Positions 54,458 to 58,330 of a stretch of 58,330 bases of DNA are shown here, piece by piece. Position 1 is the first letter of the stretch, and the number at the start of each line of letters is the position of its first letter. Origin of the DNA: Alphaproteobacteria bacterium. GTDB taxonomy: Bacteria > Pseudomonadota > Alphaproteobacteria > Rhizobiales > Hyphomicrobiaceae. The translations under genes were made by a program, and so were the position numbers. Location: contig JAHZKP010000075.1 in assembly GCA_022600345.1 (NCBI GenBank), forward strand, positions 1 through 58,330, given 5' to 3'. A model generated the notes under the pieces. It saw only the letters and a program-made list of their open reading frames with translations, had not been told where the DNA came from and searched no databases.

Positions 54458-56980
54458 TCAGGTGCCGGCGGGCGGACGATAGAGAATTGTCCGCACGATC
54501 GCTCGTTGCCCGACCGGCCGAAGGATCATACGCCCGATATAGCTCCGTCCACCTCTAAATCGGCGCGCGCGACCGTTTACCGTCACGGTTACAAAGCGTG
54601 CCGTATAGGCGGGGATGCGCATAAAGCCAGGTCTGTGTGTCAGCCAGGAAGTCGAAGTGACACGCACAATGATATCTTTACCGCCCCGATTGTAGATCCG
54701 GTAACGAAGGCGCTGGCCAACCCGTCGCGCCGTCAATCGCCTTGCGGGAGTTACCGAAAGCCTTGCGGGTGGTTGGTTGTAGGTTAGCTGGATATTACCC
54801 GTCTCGGAGGACCATCCATCGACAGCGATGTAGTAGGAGTTGCCCTTGACGACAGGGATACGGACATAGCTCGTACGGTTCGGCGGGTTGTGATCGTCAT
54901 TGCTGCCGACCCCAGTCAGGTTGGACACACTGCCACCCCTGTAGGCGGCGAGCGTTGTGTCGAAGTCGCTACCACCCGTACTCAGATTGAGCTTGCCAGT
55001 GGCAGGAGCGACGTACCTCCACCACAACGAATTGAGTGGGGTCGACGTGCCCGCGTGGTTGGGCTCTCCCGACTCGCCGGTTGCGCCTGCGTTGTTGGCC
55101 ACCCTCGTGCCTGTAGAGCCCGTCAAGAGGCTGGCATTGGCAAAGTTGTCGTTGCCCGAGTTTGGTGCGGAGACTCCCAGGCTGACGTTACGGATAATTT
55201 GGGTCCCACCGCTGTTGAAATTCAGAGCGGCGGCATAATTGCCCACACCTAATCCGTCGGCGGCACTGTTAATGGTGACCGTCACATTGGCCGACGCACC
55301 AGGATTGAGGCTGCCGGATGTCGGTGACATGGTGAGCCAATTCTGGGTGGCGTTGGCGGTCCAGTTAATGACACCAAACTGTTGTGTGCTGGTAATCGTA
55401 TACACGCGCTGGTTTGGAGAGAACGGCCCCCCAACCGGGCCTGACGAAGTCAAGAGGGTTGAAGGCGTAACAGTGATGGTTCCGCCGCCGCTGCTGCAGC
55501 CCAGCGATTGGGCGGCGAGGTCGACGCGGATGCGTGGCTTGGTGTGGACGCCGCCCGAGCGCGAATCGTTGATCGGCGTCCCTGTTGACTCCAGGGCCTG
55601 CTCGATCTGCGTGACGGACTTCGTAGGATCGCATGACTTCAGCAGTGCGAAGGCACCAGCCACATGAGGGGCTGCCATCGAGGTTCCATTGAAGCTCGAA
55701 AAACCATTGTTCAGGACGGAAGACGTAATGGATGAACCCGGGGCCATTACATCCACATGCGCATGCATGCTGGAAAAGCTGGAGATTCCATCCGATTTGG
55801 TGGATGAGCCGACTGTTATGGCCGAGGAGATACAGCCGGGCGCTCCACCGGAGTTCGTGGTGCCCGAATTGCCCGAAGAGATGACGGTTGCCACGCCGGC
55901 GGCGCGCAAGTTGTCGATCGGTGTCTTTCGCGAGTCACTATCGCAAGGCGCACTGTTGTTGCCACCGCCAAGGCTCATATTGACTGCCGCAACCTTCCGG
56001 GCAGCCGCAATCGTCTGGATGTAATCGAGAGCTTGTAGCTGGTCGCTGGTAAAGGTTAGTGCGCAAGGCGTGGGCTTGCCAAACCCGGTGCAAGTGCTGC
56101 CGCTATTGAAATTCGAGAAAACCTGAACGGCAATTATGCCCGAGGAATTTGCGACACCCCTGGCCGGACCGGATGCCCCGGTGCGATTTCCTGCTGCGAT
56201 TCCAGCCACGTGCGTGCCATGATCACAGCCATCAATGTTCGAGGCGCAGTTAACACCCGCGCCCGCATAGGCCCCCTCACCACTGGGGCAAACCGACACA
56301 GACCCATTGGCCGCAGAGGTCGTCGAGAAACAGGCCTCGGCAACGACGCGACCCGAGGTGATGAACGGATGTGATTTTTGAACGCCCGTATCCAGGATCG
56401 CGACGGAATAAGCATGGGCAAACGGCCAAGTGGTGGCGGTGGCACCAACCAGAGGCACGCTTTGATCGAGGTTTGGCGCCTCGATTTTATCTTCCCAGAT
56501 CCGGACGACCCGACCATCTGACGCCAGTGCCGAAAGTTCGTCTGCGGTCACGGTCATGACCATACGAGGCGAATTTTTCATTCGCCGAAGATTCCAGCGT
56601 GCGGCGCGCTTCTGATCACCGGCAAGATGCGTTGCGAGGACTGAATCTTGTGCCGAAGATACGGTTGCCACCGCACGGCTTGCCCCCTGCGGCGTTGCAA
56701 AATCAGAGGGCGAGATTGCCGCCGACACCTCCACGATGATGCGAACCACCCCCTTCTTTGCCAAAGCGCCCGAGATCGAGGTTTGGTCGGAGCTCTTGCC
56801 TGCTAGCGCCGCTGCAATTGGCTCTTTGCTCTGTGCGTGTGCAGGGGAGTTGTTGAAACCGATTGCCAGGGCCGTCACGACGGCGACCCCAGCTATAGCT
56901 GCCAATCTGCCCCCTGCCCTTACATTTGTTGTGCGACATAAGTCGCCGAAAAATTTAAAGTTTTTAAGCTTGTCCAACAT
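54458..56980 (-). CDS. Secreted S8 (subtilisin-like) serine protease
   Basis: An 840-residue protease. A signal peptide ends near PAHAQS (residue 49); a prodomain-like region follows to about 170. The triad is Asp197 (AILDTGV), His254 (CDHGTHVAG) and Ser434 (FNGTSMAAPH), with Asn371 in SSGNSG for the oxyanion hole. After the catalytic domain come a BACON-like Ig repeat (about 505-600: WTANATQNWLTMSPTSGSL), a pre-peptidase C-terminal-like domain (about 615-735) and a basic beta-rich C-terminal end. ATG 56980 has GAGGTGGG upstream. Many Cys pairs suit an extracellular enzyme. Next to a T2SS it is a likely substrate. Confidence 0.9.
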   Translation of the reverse strand: MLDKLKNFKFFGDLCRTTNVRAGGRLAAIAGVAVVTALAIGFNNSPAHAQSKEPIAAALAGKSSDQTSISGALAKKGVVRIIVEVSAAISPSDFATPQGASRAVATVSSAQDSVLATHLAGDQKRAARWNLRRMKNSPRMVMTVTADELSALASDGRVVRIWEDKIEAPNLDQSVPLVGATATTWPFAHAYSVAILDTGVQKSHPFITSGRVVAEACFSTTSAANGSVSVCPSGEGAYAGAGVNCASNIDGCDHGTHVAGIAAGNRTGASGPARGVANSSGIIAVQVFSNFNSGSTCTGFGKPTPCALTFTSDQLQALDYIQTIAAARKVAAVNMSLGGGNNSAPCDSDSRKTPIDNLRAAGVATVISSGNSGTTNSGGAPGCISSAITVGSSTKSDGISSFSSMHAHVDVMAPGSSITSSVLNNGFSSFNGTSMAAPHVAGAFALLKSCDPTKSVTQIEQALESTGTPINDSRSGGVHTKPRIRVDLAAQSLGCSSGGGTITVTPSTLLTSSGPVGGPFSPNQRVYTITSTQQFGVINWTANATQNWLTMSPTSGSLNPGASANVTVTINSAADGLGVGNYAAALNFNSGGTQIIRNVSLGVSAPNSGNDNFANASLLTGSTGTRVANNAGATGESGEPNHAGTSTPLNSLWWRYVAPATGKLNLSTGGSDFDTTLAAYRGGSVSNLTGVGSNDDHNPPNRTSYVRIPVVKGNSYYIAVDGWSSETGNIQLTYNQPPARLSVTPARRLTARRVGQRLRYRIYNRGGKDIIVRVTSTSWLTHRPGFMRIPAYTARFVTVTVNGRARRFRGGRSYIGRMILRPVGQRAIVRTILYRPPAGT

Positions 56981-57687
56981 AATCCCACCTCAGGATTAGA
57001 GCTGCCGATGCGGAGAAGTAGGGCAGGCATTCAGCGCCGCGCTCAATCAATCCGACTCGTCAACCTTCGGCCTCAATAAAAACAGGCAGCAGCCGTCCCC
57101 CGACGGGCTCAGCACGCTGACACATCAACTAAATCGACCAATCAGAGGAAAACAAAAAAGCCGCATCAAACAGCCTCGCACCTCGTGACCTTGCCGCTCA
57201 AAACGCCTCTCAGGTTGGCTGAGCAACGATCTGATGACGGCATTTTGATTAAGACTCCGGACAGTTCCTAAGTCAATAATTTTCCGTTAATTGTCGCATC
57301 AATAGGGGATGTGGAGAAAGCCGGGCTGCGGCCCTCGGCCTTGACCTGTGCACGACTATCGGTGTGCCGGGAAAGGAACCGGGCGAGAATGATGGAGCCC
57401 AAAGCGACTGCGATAAGATTTGGACTACGTCGCCCCTGCGGGTGATACGCGAAGTCACCGGTATCATAGCTGGCGCTAGACGGAGCCCGGGCTCGGTGAA
57501 GGATCGGCCTTCGCCATTTATAGAGGCATCGCCCATCGATTCGGATCGGCAATTCAATGAAATTGTAGCCGAGACTTGCAGCTTTCGTCGACATCGAAGC
57601 GCATGACTTGCAAGGCATTGGCTCGGGCGAGCCAATGTCTTGAATATCGGGTTCGAACCAACCCATTCTCAAATGTTGTCGAGGGCG
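56981..57687. other. Protease / repeat-protein gap
   Basis: A 707-nt stretch. Open frames on the - strand (57268-57672) have no ribosome site or recognised motif, and I do not call them genes. The last part holds a 14-bp hairpin (57611-57642). The AT-richer segment near 57120-57170 and 57240-57290 could hold the protease promoter. Confidence 0.45.
57611..57642. other. Hairpin past the repeat-protein gene
   Basis: CAAGGCATTGGCTC (57611-57624) pairs with GAGCCAATGTCTTG (57629-57642), 14 bp with one G-U, loop GGGC. It is 45 nt beyond the repeat-protein stop on the leftward transcript. There is no U-tract, so termination is uncertain. Confidence 0.5.
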
Positions 57688-58330
57688 TCAGGCAAGAACG
57701 TCGAGTTCGAAGAGGTGGGTAGGATAGTCATTGAGCGAAACCAGATGGTTTGGTTCGTGGTCACTTACGGGGAATTTTTCGGCAGCTCCGGGCTCGATGG
57801 TATTTGTGGGTTGACCCGCACCGTCTGTGCGCAGACCGACGGGATCGGCGAGTATGGCTACCGACAATGGATCCTGCGCGATTTCAATACTGAGGCCAGA
57901 ACTCAACTCGGGCACCACCAAAGTTGATCCTTGGACGGGCTCGTTTTCAAATCCGCTGGAGTCGCTGTTGGCATCTTGTCCGCCCTTGTCGGGGAAGTAG
58001 GGCATCCCCGAAATCTCATCGGAGGAGCCGCTGCCGCCATCGCCGCCCTTATCGGGGAAGTAGGGCATCCCCGAAATCTCATCCGAGGAGCCGCTGCCGC
58101 CATCGCCGCCCTTATCGGGGAAGTAGGGCATCCCCGAAATCTCATCGGAGGAGCCGCTGTCGCCATCGCCGCCCTTATCGGGGAAGTAGGGCATCCCGGA
58201 AATCTCATCGGAGGAGCCGCTGCCGCCATCGCCGCCCTTCTCGGGGAAGTAGGGCATCCCCGAAATCTCATCCGAGGAGCCGCTGCCGCCATCGCCGCCC
58301 TTATCGGGGAAGTAGGGCATCCCCGAAATC
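57688..58330 (-). CDS. Tandem-repeat protein (5' end outside window)
   Basis: The C-terminal part (at least 213 residues) of a protein whose frame is open through the window edge. It consists of 21-residue repeats (GMPYFPDKGGDGGSGSSDEI plus S) followed by a unique tail of about 85 residues (NEPVQGSTLVVPELSSG ... LNDYPTHLFELDVLA). The repeats combine a hydrophobic MPYFP patch with an acidic Gly/Ser/Asp stretch and are nearly identical. No family is recognised and no anchor is seen at the C-terminus. The gene lies beyond a secreted protease and T2SS on the same strand, so it could be secreted, but the N-terminus needed to tell is missing. Confidence 0.75.
   Translation of the reverse strand, partial: ISGMPYFPDKGGDGGSGSSDEISGMPYFPEKGGDGGSGSSDEISGMPYFPDKGGDGDSGSSDEISGMPYFPDKGGDGGSGSSDEISGMPYFPDKGGDGGSGSSDEISGMPYFPDKGGQDANSDSSGFENEPVQGSTLVVPELSSGLSIEIAQDPLSVAILADPVGLRTDGAGQPTNTIEPGAAEKFPVSDHEPNHLVSLNDYPTHLFELDVLA
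57991..58330 (-). repeat. 63-bp coding tandem repeats
   Basis: Five full units start at 57991, 58054, 58117, 58180 and 58243, and a sixth starts at 58306 and is cut by the window edge. Differences are few single bases; two change residues (DGDS for DGGS in the 58117 unit, PEKGG for PDKGG across the 58243 boundary). The unit is a multiple of three, so copy number can change without frameshift. There are no spacers, so it is not CRISPR. Confidence 0.97.

Noticed and set aside
57645-57670. tRNA-like T-arm GGTTCGAACC near the hairpin at 57611
   Set aside because: Flanking bases do not form a T stem on either strand and no acceptor or anticodon arm is present.
57268-57672. Possible leftward gene of 134 codons in the protease / repeat-protein gap
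   Set aside because: No ribosome site, no motif, and an overlapping alternative frame; composition looks non-coding.
57903-58292. Second leftward frame through the 63-bp repeats (AAAPPMRFRGCPTSP type)
   Set aside because: The repeat length is a multiple of three, so other frames stay open too. The chosen frame has a unique, ordinary-looking C-terminal tail and runs on beyond the repeats.
57991-58330. CRISPR array
   Set aside because: Units are contiguous, without spacers, and in frame within a coding sequence.

Overview
The window is a stretch of a chromosome from an alphaproteobacterium, most likely of the order Hyphomicrobiales (Rhizobiales) or a close relative. The reasons are the GC-rich, codon-biased genes, the order prs / rplY with a C-terminal extension / pth / ychF, the neighbouring block pgeF / MidA-type methyltransferase / lgt / ubiK / ybjN / proC, a split methylmalonyl-CoA mutase, and a purL of the long stand-alone type. 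There is no rRNA, phage, insertion sequence or CRISPR array; one tRNA (Leu, anticodon GAG) is present.

Left part (1 to about 17 kb). A palindromic intergenic repeat and an ELM1-family gene are followed by a leftward group: an acyl carrier protein, a beta-ketoacyl-ACP synthase and two paralogous cyclophilin-like (TM1367-type) proteins. A fatty-acyl ligase is divergent from this group, so it looks like a small lipid-modifying locus. Next come envelope genes (SGNH hydrolase, lytic transglycosylase), galE and galU for UDP-sugars, queA for queuosine, a YiiX-type cysteine hydrolase with a DUF423 membrane protein, and two cyclophilin-type prolyl isomerases, one cytoplasmic and one a lipoprotein.

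Middle part (about 16 to 41 kb). Housekeeping genes dominate: ychF, pth, rplY, prs, a two-domain lipoprotein, pgeF, midA-like, lgt, ubiK, ybjN, proC, apt, mtnA, a small cytochrome c, a HerA-like ATPase, mutA overlapping bluB (a cobalamin enzyme subunit next to a gene for the cobalamin lower ligand), purL, a CelD-type acyltransferase, a LysR regulator divergent from a histone H1-like gene with a near-ideal LysR operator between them, and lipB. The tRNA-Leu gene is followed by two further copies of its 3' end inside 117- and 153-bp repeat units.

Right part (41 to 58 kb). A nearly complete type II secretion system is laid out in three transcription blocks: gspD leftward, gspE-F-G-H rightward, and gspO-I-J-K-L-M-C leftward, converging on gspH. 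At least three of its five pseudopilins carry unusually long leaders (about 57 to 85 residues) that are anchored by ATGA stop/start overlaps, and its prepilin peptidase lacks the usual N-terminal domain. Directly beyond lie a secreted S8 (subtilisin-like) protease, a plausible substrate, and the 3' part of a gene made of nearly identical 63-bp (21-residue) repeats that runs off the window.

The most interesting signals are the long-leader T2SS with its neighbouring protease and repeat protein, the tRNA-tail repeats, the ACP/KS/cyclophilin-like operon, the internally duplicated lipoprotein, and the operator-like palindromes before mutA and lysR. All names are from reading the protein sequences by eye; no database search was possible.
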